From: Sclerurus mexicanus | Lineage: Eukaryota; Chordata; Aves; Passeriformes; Furnariidae | Direction: 5' to 3' | DNA length: 64,000 nt | Assembly: GCA_013396755.1 (NCBI GenBank) | Contig: VWZF01003318.1 | Span: 364,778-428,777 of the forward strand | In this document: positions 39,494 through 52,330 of the stretch, in pieces | Numbering within the stretch: the stretch's first letter is position 1 | How the letters are laid out: the number at the start of each line of letters is the position of its first letter | Notes under the pieces: model-generated | The model's input: only the letters and a program-made list of their open reading frames with translations | Told to the model about the DNA's origin: nothing | Databases searched by the model: none | Program-made: the position numbers and the translations under genes

Positions 39494-39499
39494 TTTATT
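39494..39499 (-). terminator. Canonical AATAAA polyadenylation signal of FBXL17
   Basis: The plus strand reads TTTATT, so the minus strand is AATAAA. On the transcript it is followed about 20 bases later by a T- and GT-rich stretch (gatgtgatgttttcttttt), which fits a downstream element for cleavage. It lies about 1.64 kb beyond the stop codon. This is the best-supported 3' end visible. TTTATT also occurs at about 39007 and 39041, so more distal ends are possible. Confidence 0.55.
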
Positions 39500-40565
39500 G
39501 CAAGATCAAAGGTTTCACGAAAAAATAGAAACTTACAAATTGTGTGAATAGTTTTAACATTAAAAGAAAAATGACTAAGATTCTGTACTATATCTGCAAT
39601 ATAATTAACTGGCTTATTCTCAAAATATTGTTGCCATTTTGCAGTAAATAAAAAGCATAGCATTACACATGTTCACAAGTATTTACCACTTATTTAAAAC
39701 AAAATCTTTACCATATATATTTTTTTTTTCCAGAGAAATTATTCATCCCCATTTTGAAAAGTCTAATAAGAAAACATTCGACATCCTCACTGGAATTACT
39801 GTGAGCTGATGTTTCTGTTGTAAAAAATTATGCTATGGAAATCAACAGTTTTACAGAGTTATACAGCCATACTAAACAAGCTTCTATGTTATGCTGCATT
39901 AGGCCTTCTGGATTAGCAAAACATTTTGACAATAATGGCAACTTTTCAGCTGAAGCTTAAGCGTTTCATAGTTTGGATTAAAATGCTGTAACCTTTGAAA
40001 AACAAATATCCAGTGTTACACACCTGACAACATTCTTAACCAAATGGTAATACTCTAAAGGTTAAGGCAACTCCAAATTGAAGCTGCAATGTCTGTATTT
40101 TCATGATCCCCACCTCAAATTTAACTCCTTAGAATGCAATGTGACACACAGAAATTAATAATTTTATGTGTTTACTCTGGATATTTTCTTGCATACACTA
40201 TATTAAAAAGCATCTGTTCCTGCAGAATGATACCCATGACGGGACCCATGTTTAGATGGCATTCTCAAGGTAAGCACTCTTTGCATTGTAAAATCAATCG
40301 TAAAATAACCACACAGGAAATGAGAGAAATCCTATTACTGACTTAAACCCATTCATCTGAATTTTCCAATTCATCAACAGAATAGCACAGTCAGAAGAGT
40401 TCACTTAAAACAGTAATTTTTTTCAGCCAGATATAATACACAATGCTAACTTATTTCTGAGAGTTGCTGTATTCAGTTACTTCTTGTCTTCATGAAATGG
40501 GAACTGCTTATCAGTGTTAGGTTAAGCACTGTCAACTCATTACAAAAATGTTAAGGTGGAAAGAT

Positions 40566-40571
40566 TTTAAT
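40566..40571 (-). terminator. Possible proximal ATTAAA polyadenylation signal
   Basis: The minus strand reads ATTAAA about 570 bases past the stop codon. The region after it is only moderately U-rich, so use of this site is uncertain. If used, the mRNA would keep the hairpin and AU-rich repeats upstream at 40656-40709 but lose about 1.1 kb of UTR. Confidence 0.25.
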
Positions 40572-40655
40572 GTCGTGACAGCTTCTTATATTTAAAGAAA
40601 AAAAAAAGAAAGATGTTTATAGGAAGTGGCAATTCACTTTTCCTATTACTGTAAT

Positions 40656-40680
40656 CTTAAAACCTCTTTGAGGTTTTAAG
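40656..40680 (-). other. Perfect 11-bp stem hairpin in the FBXL17 3' UTR
   Basis: CTTAAAACCTC is followed by three bases and then its exact reverse complement GAGGTTTTAAG. On the transcript strand the loop is AAA. The arms match perfectly over 11 bp and pairing stops at both outer ends. It begins within two bases of an AU-rich direct repeat. No known hairpin family is recognised. Confidence 0.7.
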
Positions 40681-40709
40681 TAAATAATAAGCTTTAGTAA
40701 ATAATAAGC
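40679..40709 (-). repeat. Two AU-rich 14-bp direct repeats in the FBXL17 3' UTR
   Basis: AGTAAATAATAAGC occurs at 40679-40692 and again, identical, at 40696-40709 on the plus strand (period 17). On the mRNA strand each copy reads GCTTATTATTTACT and so contains a UUAUUUA heptamer, the core of class AU-rich decay elements. They lie directly 5' of the hairpin on the transcript. Binding of AU-rich-element proteins is inference. Confidence 0.65.
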
Positions 40710-41136
40710 ATTAAGTTTAGTTCCCAGTTTCAACATAGGCCCCTGTTGATCAACTGCACTGGTGCTAGCACTGAGTTACCATTTACAGATCAAAGGAAAC
40801 ACACATGACCAAGGCAAAGTAAACAGAGGAAAACAAGCCAAACATCTACAACTCAAAACTATCCAGAGAACTAGTAGGAATCCACTTCAAGAAATCTGCC
40901 AAAGGCTTTTATAACTTTTATGCAAACAAAACCACGATGCATTTCTAAAGTTTTGCTTCAATGTTAGTACTTCGTTGTACAGTACAATAAAGTCAGTGTA
41001 CAGCTTTTGCCATTTTACTGTAACCTCTGTAAACTCACAACTATATTGCATCAGATGAAAGGTTATAAACCCTTCTGCAATCCCCATTAGATCTACTGAA
41101 GGCAGCAGAGTGGAACTGTCATGTTGGTACAGAAGG

Positions 41137-41274
41137 TTAAGAGGCAGTGGACATATTGGGTGTCCAGCCCATTTGATAAGCCCGTTCCAATGTTCTCTTG
41201 CAATCCTGTAGCACAGTACTGAAGGTTATATGTGGATATTGCTGAACGAGCTGCTCCACCGTGGCCTCATTCAC
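41137..41274 (-). CDS. FBXL17: FBXL17 terminal coding exon with stop codon
   Basis: The exon encodes the C-terminal end of FBXL17, 45 residues beginning VNEATVEQLVQQYPHITFST and ending GWTPNMSTAS, followed by TAA (plus 41137-41139). The acceptor is a long pyrimidine stretch ending attgcag immediately above 41274. The exon begins in phase 0, matching the donor of the exon at 54490. The first part completes the last LRR, and the VLQDCKRTLERAYQMG stretch is predicted helical. In published FBXL17 work a C-terminal helix following the LRRs contacts the BTB substrate at its dimer interface; assigning that role to this segment is inference from position. The reading frame stays open upstream of the acceptor for about 97 codons into the intron, but that part resembles nothing and is treated as intron. 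Confidence 0.97.
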   Translation of the reverse strand: MNEATVEQLVQQYPHITFSTVLQDCKRTLERAYQMGWTPNMSTAS

Positions 41275-41297
41275 CTGCAATAGAAGAAGAGAACCTG
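41275..41297 (-). other. 3' splice site before FBXL17 terminal exon
   Basis: The transcript strand shows a pyrimidine-rich run (ggttctcttcttctattgcag) ending in CAG directly before GTGAATGAGG. The fit to acceptor consensus and the phase-0 join fix the exon start at 41274. Confidence 0.9.
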
Positions 41298-44200
41298 TGA
41301 TGGGCAAAGAGGCCATATTAGGCAAGCTAAGTGAATGGTCAAACTTTGGATTCCTGGGCAGGCCTGCAGGATTGGGCTCCTCACTGTTCCTGTGGGTTTG
41401 GGTGCACTTATCACAAAAGAAATACACAGAATGCAATGTCCTGCCAGAGAATGAAAAACACCAAAACCAAACCCCACACCTCAATTCGACTGTAAAGGGA
41501 GAAGTTTTAAATAATACTCTAGTAAAGATAAACAGACTTTGCTGTTTACAAAGACTGTACAACAATGTTTAAAAATCTCTTAAACTATCTTCATTCCATG
41601 CTTGACTATGCTGGCTACTCAAGGAGCCCCACACCAAATTATTCAAACATTCACCCCATTTAACAAAGTGCTGCCCAGAGTAACAGGCTTCTACCTTGGA
41701 ATGAAAGCATATTTACTCAAAGTCAATCAAACAGACATAGATTTAAAATGGAAGATCTTTTTCACTTTGGAAAATGAAAATTGATTACATTTGTTAAGTA
41801 TTTTATGGCACAGTTATGGGTACTTTTACATATGGTTACTAAGTAGTAACTCCACAATTAACTTTACTGAAATGAACTTCCACTGGTAGCTATCAGTGGG
41901 TTTGCAATGAAAAACAACAGATAACGTGACTAAAGATGGGGCAAAGAATGCAAACTATTCTATGCTGTAGGTAGATCAATTTACCAATGACTCTTATAGG
42001 TCAAATTTTCCAAAGATTAAAAGTCCTGCATGTCTCCACATATATCCCCAGCAGAAGTTTTTATTTAGCCTTCTGGTGTGAGGCTAACTCTGCAGAAAGG
42101 GTTTTGTGGGCCGGGATGGTGGGATTAATACTTGAAATACACAAGATTGTTGAGTTTGGGATGTCCCTCTTAAATCTGAGACATCAAAGTTAGCAACTAT
42201 ATTCTTCATAAGACAAGGCAATCAGACAAACCTAGCTAAACCTAACACCTTTACAATTGCAGTGCTGTGGGGGGATTAATTTGCCAATTATTTTTAAGAT
42301 GATTGCAGTTCGTATCACAGAAGTAGACAGCTTTCTTCAGCCTTCAGATAAATAAAAGATTAACCTAAGAACCATGACTTCTACTTAGGTCTCTTTGAAA
42401 TCTTTGCTGAACACTTGGACATTTCAAAATGCATTGATACTACAGTTACCGAACCACCTGTATCAGTAGGATGTACAACTGAAAGCACTGTTTGCCTTTT
42501 TTTCCCCATAGTGTTCCACATTCAAGGCCAAAAGTAAAAAAAAAATAGACTAAAATGTCTACTACCATTACAAAGATCTGTCTTGCGAATAATATTTTAA
42601 AGCACAGTGACCACAGTATCTAATAATATTTTTGTCCTTAAAAGATAACAAGGAGCGCTTCCTTCTGAACAGTGATTGCACCCAGTGACAAGGATAAATG
42701 AAAGGTTTAATATCCAGTTCTTCTACTTTGATAATAGAAACACTCAATCTTCATTGGAAGTTTCATCTAGCTGAGACTGACTTGGATAGAAAACTGGTTT
42801 AACTTCACAGCACAAACTGTACTCCTCTGGCAAATTGCTATGTTACAGTAACATCTTCCAGTGCTGAAAAACAAGAAGTGACTTTTAATAAATCAAAATG
42901 AAATCAGAGCTAGCACAAGTCCCCCAAAATATTTGATATTTATAGCTGAATACATACTTGCAAACTGCAAGGAACAGTTCACAGAAATATTGCTTGGGAG
43001 GGAAGAATCCCTCAAAGCAGCAGGATTCACAACTTTATGCCTACTCAGAAATAGTCAAAAGTCTCTTTTTTTTTAGCTATGTGGTGCAGAGAGTCATGGC
43101 AGAATCTCTTCATGGTTAACTTGGCCACAGGGAAGATGCTTGCCACAGACAGCTGCTCACCTTGCTCTTTCCTAATGGGAAACTTAAAGATGTATTATTT
43201 ATCTATTAGATAGTTGCAAATATTACTTGTAGATAGAAGTGAATATGATTTGGCACTTACCTGTTGGCCATTATTTGTTAGAATAGCATGGATATTATAG
43301 CTTTAGAGCCAATATCATATGCAGATTTTCTGTTACAGGAGACAAATAAGGCAAATTCATTACAAACATGATGTTCAAACACAGGAAGATGGTAAATGAT
43401 CTCCATGTCCTGGTGGTTTTGACTCATGACATTTACAGAAGCTTCAGTCTAGCTAGGGATAAGGCAATGTATTTACTACCAGGCTAACTTAAGCATGGCC
43501 CATGGTACTCAGTAAGATGGATGATACAAATGGTACCTTCTAGACTTTAAACATATGAAGAAATCTATGTTAAACCATCTAGCAGTAGGCTGTTTGTCCT
43601 AAGTTTTTTTCTGATAAAATAATATTTAATACATTTTTTTACTAATTACTATTAATCCTTAACTGAAGGAACCTTTTGGTCCTGAGTGCCAAATGCAGCT
43701 AGAAAATAAAAAATAAACATGAGCATAAACAGAAGGCAAGTAAAACCACCGTAGAAATGCCACTGACAAAAACAGTTGTTTTATGACCAAAGCCTTGAAG
43801 AGTAGGTTTTCTCCATTTTTTCCTGGAGAATTAAATGAAACGTTTAAGTTATTAGTTTGATCCTAGCCAACAACTTGAGTTATAACTTGTTATAAAACAA
43901 CAAAGTAATGACAAACCTTATGTACATACTTGGAACCATAACAGATACAGGAAGAAATTACCTTGAGCTTTAAAAAATTGAGTTTACTCTCATGATAAAG
44001 AAAAAAATTATCTTACCAAACTTCATGATAAACTATCAAATATATGTACCTTTAAGCTAAATGTAAATATTTTTAAATCCTAAGAAAGTAACTACGCTGA
44101 ACAAAATAAATTCAGTGTAAGATTACACAAGAGAGGATGGAGAAAAAGATCCTGTTTGGCAGCGGGACATCTTACATGGATCCAGAGATGAGAAACAAAT

Positions 44201-47200
44201 GTGGACACAGTTAAGCTAGAAATGATCCCCTATCAGAAGATTTCGATACCTTTTCTTTTACTGTGAGAAAAGTCAGGTCAAACACTAAAACAGTGTAAAA
44301 CTTTAACTATTTTAAACTTTGTGCAGTATTGGACTGAAATTCCACTGTCTGAAAAGCAGGAAAAAAAGAGAAATAAAAATTTTATTCTTTTTAATGAATG
44401 TGAAAAGTAATATCTAAGTCAACTCTCTTAGTATCCTTATCATCAGTTTCCCTAATGGTAGGATTAGGATGAAAAGAAGTCTTATGCCCAACCATTAGAA
44501 CACAAGCTTCTGTCTCTTTTTAAGATCAGTCTGGCTGGTGATAGAACAAAAGTACTGAATGTCATTCCCAAAATAATTTCATTACATAAACAGAGCAATT
44601 TTCCCTTCTGAGCTTAAACATTCTTGTTCAATGAATGAACACTAAAAATCTTCACATCTTAATATGCTTTAAAATGTTGTATTTTTCTTTCACAGAACTT
44701 CCATTAATCTTCATCTTCTGAGTTGTCAAAAGAAAGACTACTCTCTGCAGATAAACTACTTAGATTATCTAATACATAATCATTAATTTGAATTTGAATA
44801 GCTCTTCAATTATATTTTAACACATAATGGAAGAATTCAGCCCTTATTATTAAGAGTGAAAGTAATAGGTTTGTGCAAATCCTGGTCATCAAACAAAAAA
44901 AGAAAGCAACAACAAAAACTGATTTGAAACTTATTTTTTCTTGATGAAGGCCAGAGAATAAATTAAAAAACAGAAACTGGGTTACAGAAACTGGCAGGAC
45001 AAAGTGGTATCATCTCCTTTTAACTCAGTCAGAGCAGTTACCTAGCAGTCATAATTTTGAATCTTTTTTGCTTAAAGACACCTGAACTCATATTGCCTAT
45101 TTCCCAGAAGAATATACTTGACTTTATGACAAATGTTTTCTGGGGAAGGACCTCCTTACTTTTTCTTCCGTGGTTGTGCAGACAGTATTCAAATATTATC
45201 TAAGCTACAGAATAATTCCTCGTGTAATAATTAGGAATTCATCTTAGAAAGAAGAACAGGAATACCTTTCTAGTCCATGTGAAGTGGAACATTGATAAGG
45301 GTTCTCTGACTACTTCCTTGGAGGACTTTCATCTCTGCTGTGTATATACATAATGTGGGTGAAATACTGAGAAAAATGGAAAATGAGTGTTTAAAACTCC
45401 TACTGTCCTTTAGGTAAAATGATCCACCTACAACAGAAAGCCTAAAAAACCCCTCCAGTCTGTAAATATTTTTTCCCAGAATAAACAAACCAACACTTAG
45501 GAGCTCTTTTTTTTTCAGGTTCAGGGTAAACTGAAACTACAGTTTTCAATTAAAAAGTTATTCACAGAAAAATGTTAACTCAGATTTTGATCTGGCATGC
45601 TGTATTTACTCATCCAGTTTGACTGCCAGTATTTACTGATTTGGTACACCACTTGTCTGACGCAGAATGCAATGAGAAATTTCTTTTATGCCACTGTCCA
45701 TATGTTCTCATGAAAAATTCTGCAAGCATAAATAGTTATTAGGTAATTTTTAGTATTTTTTTTCTTTTAAATGTGCCATGTCATTTGGTTCTAGTGATAA
45801 TTTCAGGATTGTTTTCTTTAATTTCTAGATTCTAAAATCAAGAATTTCTAAAGATATCAAATGATTCCCAAAGGCTAGGATCTATTTTGTTTGTTGGGTT
45901 TTTTTTACCTTTTACTTTCATTATATTCCTAGGACAGATCTTATTAAACTTAAAGGAGTCAAGTTTTCCTAATCCTGTTAAAGTAGATTAGGGATTACAT
46001 GAAACCATCAGCCAAACTACACATTTCTCTTTAATGAGACTGAGAGCTTTGTTCACAACTCAGGAACAGAAACAGAGGTAAAAGGACTTTTCCTAAACAA
46101 GACTTTCCTACTTATTTTTACTTAGCCTGACTTTAATTGATATCACATCTTGAAAATCTTCTCTGGGATTGGAATAACAAGAGGCACATAAAGAGACTTC
46201 AAAAAGTTTTACTTTTAACTGAGACAACCCCTTTATTATATTGCCACAAAGAATTTTAAGACTATGTAGTGATCTTCAAAACTCTCCCTCTAGGTGTATC
46301 AAGGGCAGTTCTGACTCTAAATTTTCTAAGATGTGGCAGGAAGTCTGTGTTGTGTCATCTGGAGAAATACTGAAAAGGGAGAGTAGAGTCATCACTTGAA
46401 CTGCAGGTTTCATGCTGCTCTGGAGTGAAGGAGTATTCACCATTAATCTTAAAGGGTTTGAATGATCTTATTCAGTGAACAGAACCTAAAAATCTTCACA
46501 TCTTAGTAACTTCAGTGTAACAACCAATTCACTTGATAACTGAAGAGAAAAAGTTATTTCCATCCCAAGTTAATAACTGCAACCAGCTTAGGTAAGAAGG
46601 TACATAAATTAAAAAGCTCAAGTCCCCCCAACCCTGACTTGCAAAACCAGATTAGTGCAAAGGTGCAGTACTAGAACTTCTTACAAAAACCTGCCTGTGT
46701 TCCTCAGACTACCACTGAGGGCTGGCAGCTGAAATAATTTTTGCATGGTATTTAACCTAGACCTTGGAATGGGCATGTGGCTATAATTTTGGAGAGTGCT
46801 GACACCATGGGTACTCTCCTTCTGAGTACAATACAGGTTGGTGTCTTCAGTTACATAACTTTATAGGCCAGTCATTAATAAAAAATAACAGACCAAGTCA
46901 TAATACCATGAGTCAGCAACATTGGCACGAAAAGGCAATAAAAATATATAAAACTGGTAGTTAATCCTAGAAATCTACCACTTGTTAAGAATTTTAGGGA
47001 AACTTAAGCAGGTGAGAGGTGACATTCAGACCAAAAGATTTTGAGGCCCGCCATACAGACAATGACTAGGTTAGATAATAAACAGGGCAGAAGTACTATC
47101 ATTACATTTCTGCATACAAAGAATCACAAAATCAATTTCACAGAGAAGAAACACAAATGGGTTTGTCCCAAAAGGGCTTTCTTATAATATCAATGGCATT

Positions 47201-50200
47201 TTTGCTTATGGAGTGGTATAGTAGCATTAAAGGTATGGAAATTCCTGTGCATTTCTCTCTATATACATAAAATAGTATTACGTGAAAGGCAAATTTGTAT
47301 GTAGTGGTCAAAGAGATTACTCTATAGTCACTGTGTGTATCCATAAGGATTGATTTGGAACACACTTTATTTGCAGTTATAAGAAACATATTTTCATACA
47401 CCCTTTCTCTTCTCTCAGCTGTAGTTTGCTTCCTCAAGTCAGTGTCTTATAAAAAGCGCACTTTGTTTGATTTTTTTTCTTCTAATAGTTGAATGAATTA
47501 TATTCTCAGGTGGCCCAATTATAACTGTTGCCTGTAGCCATAACAAAATTAAAGATTTCTGGAAATGTTTTGTGTGAAGTGCACTTGATCAGCTAAGGCA
47601 GACATATTCCACAGAGTTTCAGTGACTGCCCTCATGCCCAGGGGCAGAACCTTTGTTTAGGACTTTAATAAAATAACAGCACTCCCAATATTAGCACAAT
47701 ATCCTGCAGTCCAAATAAAGTCCCTTATGACCTCAGCAAAGACTGTATTTTGACTTAACAGAAATAAAAAGCACACATGCACGCACATACAAACACTGTA
47801 CTTGTAGACTTATAAATAATGAAATTGGCAAGTACAGTAGGATGTACTATTATCATGGCATTTGACAACTTGTGTTACAGCTTAGCAATTAATTTCCCAT
47901 TTATATTTGTAAAGGGGAAGGAGTGGGTAAACAGAATTATCTTCTATATTTTCTGTCGTGTGAACTGAAATAAATGGAATATACAAATCTTCTGATATTC
48001 CATTGTAGCACTTCTGGAAGCATTTCAGAAAATGCAGCAAAGGTTGCTTGTGGAGTGTATCCACTTTACAGTTCTTGGTCTAAATCTCAACTGGAAGGGA
48101 TGAAATTCATTGTTGTGGTTGTTTACTCATGTGAATTCTATTGCCTCAAACTTCCAGTCACTGCGTTACTGCACACCAGAAAAATCCATTTCAGGTCTCT
48201 GTGAGTTTGCACAGTTTTCCAGCAGAGCCATCATTTCAGGGATTGCTGTCCTAATCTGCTGCCAACACAATATTGAATATTAAAGCTGTATAAGTGATGA
48301 AGTTTTCACCCTCAATTTTCTTTGCTTATTTTGAGGGTTGACTTTTCTGTTAAATCAGAGAAACAATTCTAAAGGGCTCTTTCAGTTTGGCTGGTTAGTT
48401 GGTTTGCTAATTCTGTTCATTCCATGAGAAGAACTTCCAGACTCCACCCATATAAGATTTCACAGTAAAAAATATTACCAATACTATAAGCATTTCAAAT
48501 GCTTTGTTCTTATAAAAATTGCAGTTAATAAAGACCCATATGCAGTGAAATGACATTGTTAATTTACATAGTGATAAATATTCTTTCAGATTACTTTCTG
48601 CCTTTTGAATTTATAACATTGAATATTTTCCTTCCTATTCAACTACATTAACAATAATTTGAGCCCATTATTGCAATACCTGTCAAAATCATGGCATGTA
48701 AAACTGACAGAGAAATCATTCTCAAAAGTTGCCAGCTGGCAAAAATGACTGAAACTTACAGAGGACAATGCTTCTAAAAAATTTCTCTTTCAATTTTTTT
48801 AAAATCATAAAATTGCTGACCAGTTCACATTGCATTCTTCCTTAATAGTTGGCCTTATTCTGATTTTGAACTGTTGGTCAGTACCTGAGGGCCCACCTTT
48901 CTACTACAGTATGACATGGTTAGGTGGGCACTTTTTAAAAACAAGGACAGATTCATTAACTTGGGAAGATTCCATCTTCAGCCTATTGCCATGGATTTGT
49001 TGCAGAACTATCAGCCTGGAAGATAAAAGTCTTTTAGTAAAGAAACAGTTAAACCACAAGAGCAAAAAGTTCAATTTGTATAAAAATCCTTTCTTATACT
49101 TGCTACTTTATACTTTTTTTATACGAAAGCAGATGCTTTCGTTTACACACATAATGGATCTGTTATCCCAGTTAGCTACAGGGAAAAAAACCAAAAGTAG
49201 TATTGTTCAGTCTTTTAAAATTGTTGTATTGAAAACCAAAGTGAAATAAATGCTATTTTTCTTTTGTTGTGGGATAACTGTAGTTTCTTTCTAATGGGAT
49301 TCACAGATTTCATGAATCTAAAATCTTCATTATTCGTAGAGAGACGTATCAATCGCAGCTCCTACATTATACATATAAAACTATAAAAAATACAGCAATT
49401 CCTTTTTAATATGCAATGTAACTTGAACAAATTATAGTGATTTAACAGGAAAAAAGAAGTGCTATATAATTTTTCTTAAAAGGAAGGACTGGATATTTTC
49501 ATTCCTCTTCAAATCACAAAACCATAATTTCAAATCTCAAAATGAATCCCTTATAATAAAAAAGAAGAAATGGTAGCAATTTGTCAGGTTTTCTTATCAG
49601 GCTAATGATAGTTAGCATTTTCTGAAGGTGGAAGGCAAATTGCTATGATAATTACATTAAAACAAGCCATAGCTTTGTACTCTCACTGTGCTACCATTGA
49701 TCAACAACAGTTTAGCTCAAAAATGTATTTGAAATTTAAAGATGTATCTCTAGAACTTAGGATATTATCTCTTTTTCACTTATGTACCTTCAGTTACAGA
49801 CTAGCTATGTAAATTAAGTCTGTGAGTGAAGGGTAAAAACATTTCTCATAAACAACAGGAGTGGTATCCCAGTTAGGCTACTGATTCGCAGTCTGCACAG
49901 AATATATATTTACAAATATTTCTAAATCAGGTTTTATGGAAGGACAAAGTGATAAATTATATTAAAAGTCTACTGATTTTATAAAAATCTTATGCTTACT
50001 TAAGATGCAAATGATTTCTTAACAGGCCATTTTTATTTTTAGGGATCATTTTTCTTCCCTCCTCCCTGTGGTAACATAAAAGAGTTTGTCTTTTTGTCAG
50101 TTCTACTGACCATCAATTTCTGTGCTCTAATATCTCAGTATAGGAAATATATGCTACAATTCATCTGAGAAAGTCATCTGGAATAAGCTACAGGCTTTCA

Positions 50201-52129
50201 GAACTATTTTCAAGAAAAGCAACCACACCTTTTTTTAGAAATTCATCTCAAAGAAGGAAAACAAAGTTAAGGAAAAAAAAAGAAAAGAAGAAAGCAAGGA
50301 ATAAGGCCAACATGATTTATTAACTAAGTTGTATATCCATTCACAACCAACTTTGTGAGACTCTTCATTTCATTCACACACTGTGGTGAATGTTGAATTT
50401 TGTGGCTTCTGTTTTTTAGTGTCATTTTTGTGCATATTTTCCCAAGAACAGTCTCCTGCGTTTATGTGGTAGCACTGCTGATAACCATTGCAAAAGGCAC
50501 CACAGTTACAGGAAAAGGATCTTGAAATATGAAAATATGTGTGAGAAAAGTTGTGGGAAGTTTATTCTGACACATTGTTCAACCAGTCAGGCTATCACCC
50601 ATAAAAACTGATCAAGTTTTTAGCCCTTTATTTCCTAGCTGATACCCAGCTTTCTCTCCCAAGGGTGAAGATTTCAAGCTGCCATTACTTAAAGCTGTTT
50701 CAGTTGTGAGAGCACAAGGAAGTACCACAAAGGCATCTTTCAAGTGACTTTTAGCAATAAATAGTATAGAGAACATCATCCTCTTCCTCCTTTTTTAATA
50801 TGAAATATAAAATATTTCAAAATAATTAATTAACTACAAGTAAGTAAGTAGGATCTAGGGGTAGGAATGTATAGAAATGTGTTCAGAAAAGGAAGATTGA
50901 AACGTGCATTTAAAGCTGCTATTCTGACGAAGGAATCATTTTATGTCCTCAGAATGCAACTAAAGTTTTTAGGAATTCTGATGTCAGTGTTTGTAGGAGG
51001 AAGGAAGTATCCTGTAACCGCCCACATCTCTCTCAAGGTATTTAAAGTATTTAAAGGGAAGGATGAACTCTACTTTAAAAGACATACTTTCCTAGCTGTG
51101 ATATAAAATACAGAGCTACAAATAAAATTTGGTTAGATGAACAGATAGTCATGTTCTCTTTCTGTTATGGGGGAATTAAACTGAGGTGAATTGAATACAA
51201 CACTTTCTTGTGGACACAAATCTGTGCATTTCTTGGTAATTACTGGAGTCACAAATCAGACCTCCAGTGTACCTGAGCAGTACACAAATGTGTTGTGTAT
51301 TCCCACATACCCGTATCAAGTCCTCAAATGCAGCCCCAAGAGCACAGCAGAGAAACTGGGGGGAGAAACTGGGGAGTTTGTGGTTTCCCTGTGCTGCCAG
51401 AGCTTCAGGAAGAGGCGACACAAAGGAATGAATCCTGGCTCTCTGCCACTGGGAGTGGGGCAGGGCACGAACACGGGCAGCAACCCCGGAACGCAAAACA
51501 GAAATATGCTGTCTTTTATGCCTTTCCCAATCACAAACCTCTAAAATGTCCTGCTTAGGCCTTAAGGAATTACTGATTTTATCTCTTATTGCTTTCAGAA
51601 GAAATGGAGACTCAAAATGGCAGCATTTTCTTTTCATGACACACACGACTTGTGCAGTCCCAAGTGCCTGTACAGACCCATGCACACATATTTGCAGAGC
51701 TGATACCCTGTACAGTAAGAGAGATCAGAGGGAGAAGAAAGGGCCTAGCTGCTTCTGAGTACATGTTCATGCTGGTATGCAGGCAACTGGGGAATTTCAT
51801 TGTCCAAAATACAGATATTTAAAAACATCTACTTTCTGAATGCTTCAATGCTTTTGGAGTTCTGGATCATAGTCTCTCAAACGCACCCTATCTGATACAC
51901 AGGAGTTCCAGCTGAAATATATGCCCTCATTATGATGACCTCATGGTAAAGTCAGCATTTTTTTATGAGATTTCTCAACACAATGTCATCTATTTTAAGG
52001 CAAAGACCATATTGCTCCTGTGGTGTGCATGTTAGATGGTAGGAAAAATGATAAAAAGAAAGGTCATGGCAATAGCAGTTTGATGAAAAATGAATAATTT
52101 GATTATTTTCATGGTGTGGATCAATAATG

Positions 52130-52330
52130 CTCTGCATCTACTGAAACGCATTGCCTGGAGGCACTCGGATAATCAACGGCATAAAACAGAGCCTGCCTTT
52201 ACCCAGGCTTGCAGCCTCTCTTGATCTTTCTTGGGAGGACCCTTGACGCCTCTAATTTATGTCAAGTGCATATCAAAGAAATTCCAAAGAGCCTGGCTCA
52301 TAAAGAGTATTTTACTGGTACCCATTTGAA
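52130..52330. promoter_or_regulatory. Candidate conserved intronic element in FBXL17
   Basis: This repeat-free intronic stretch holds isolated CpGs (aaacgcattgcctgg, cactcggataatcaacgg, cttgacgcctc) and TCF-like cttgatctttc words. It stands out from the flanking low-complexity AT-rich intron. The functional call is inference. Confidence 0.25.

Larger units (their letters stand above)
39475..41136 (-). other. FBXL17: FBXL17 3' untranslated region (predicted)
   Basis: This is the minus-strand sequence following the FBXL17 stop codon. It is AT-rich with no further recognisable coding. It carries an ATTAAA hexamer at 40566-40571, an AATAAA hexamer at 39494-39499, two copies of an AU-rich 14-mer (40679-40692 and 40696-40709) and an 11-bp hairpin (40656-40680). 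The UTR extent of about 1.65 kb is inferred from the AATAAA position. RNA-seq or 3'-end reads would be needed to fix the end. Its left neighbour is a CR1 fragment that lies just outside it. Confidence 0.6.

Noticed and set aside
41275..41565. Upstream extension of the open frame that contains the FBXL17 terminal exon (142 codons in total).
   Set aside because: The CAG acceptor and in-phase match to the exon at 54490 show that only the last 45 codons are coding. The extra residues resemble nothing and are intron read by chance.
49123..49142. Inverted repeat ACGAAAGC / GCTTTCGT with a four-base spacer.
   Set aside because: Eight-base arms with short loops are expected several times by chance in a window this size, and nothing in the context supports a role.
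51176..51685. 169-codon minus-strand open frame inside the FBXL17 intron, the longest in the window.
   Set aside because: No recognisable domain, overlapping frames of similar length on both strands, no splice or promoter context, and locally higher GC content that lengthens chance ORFs.
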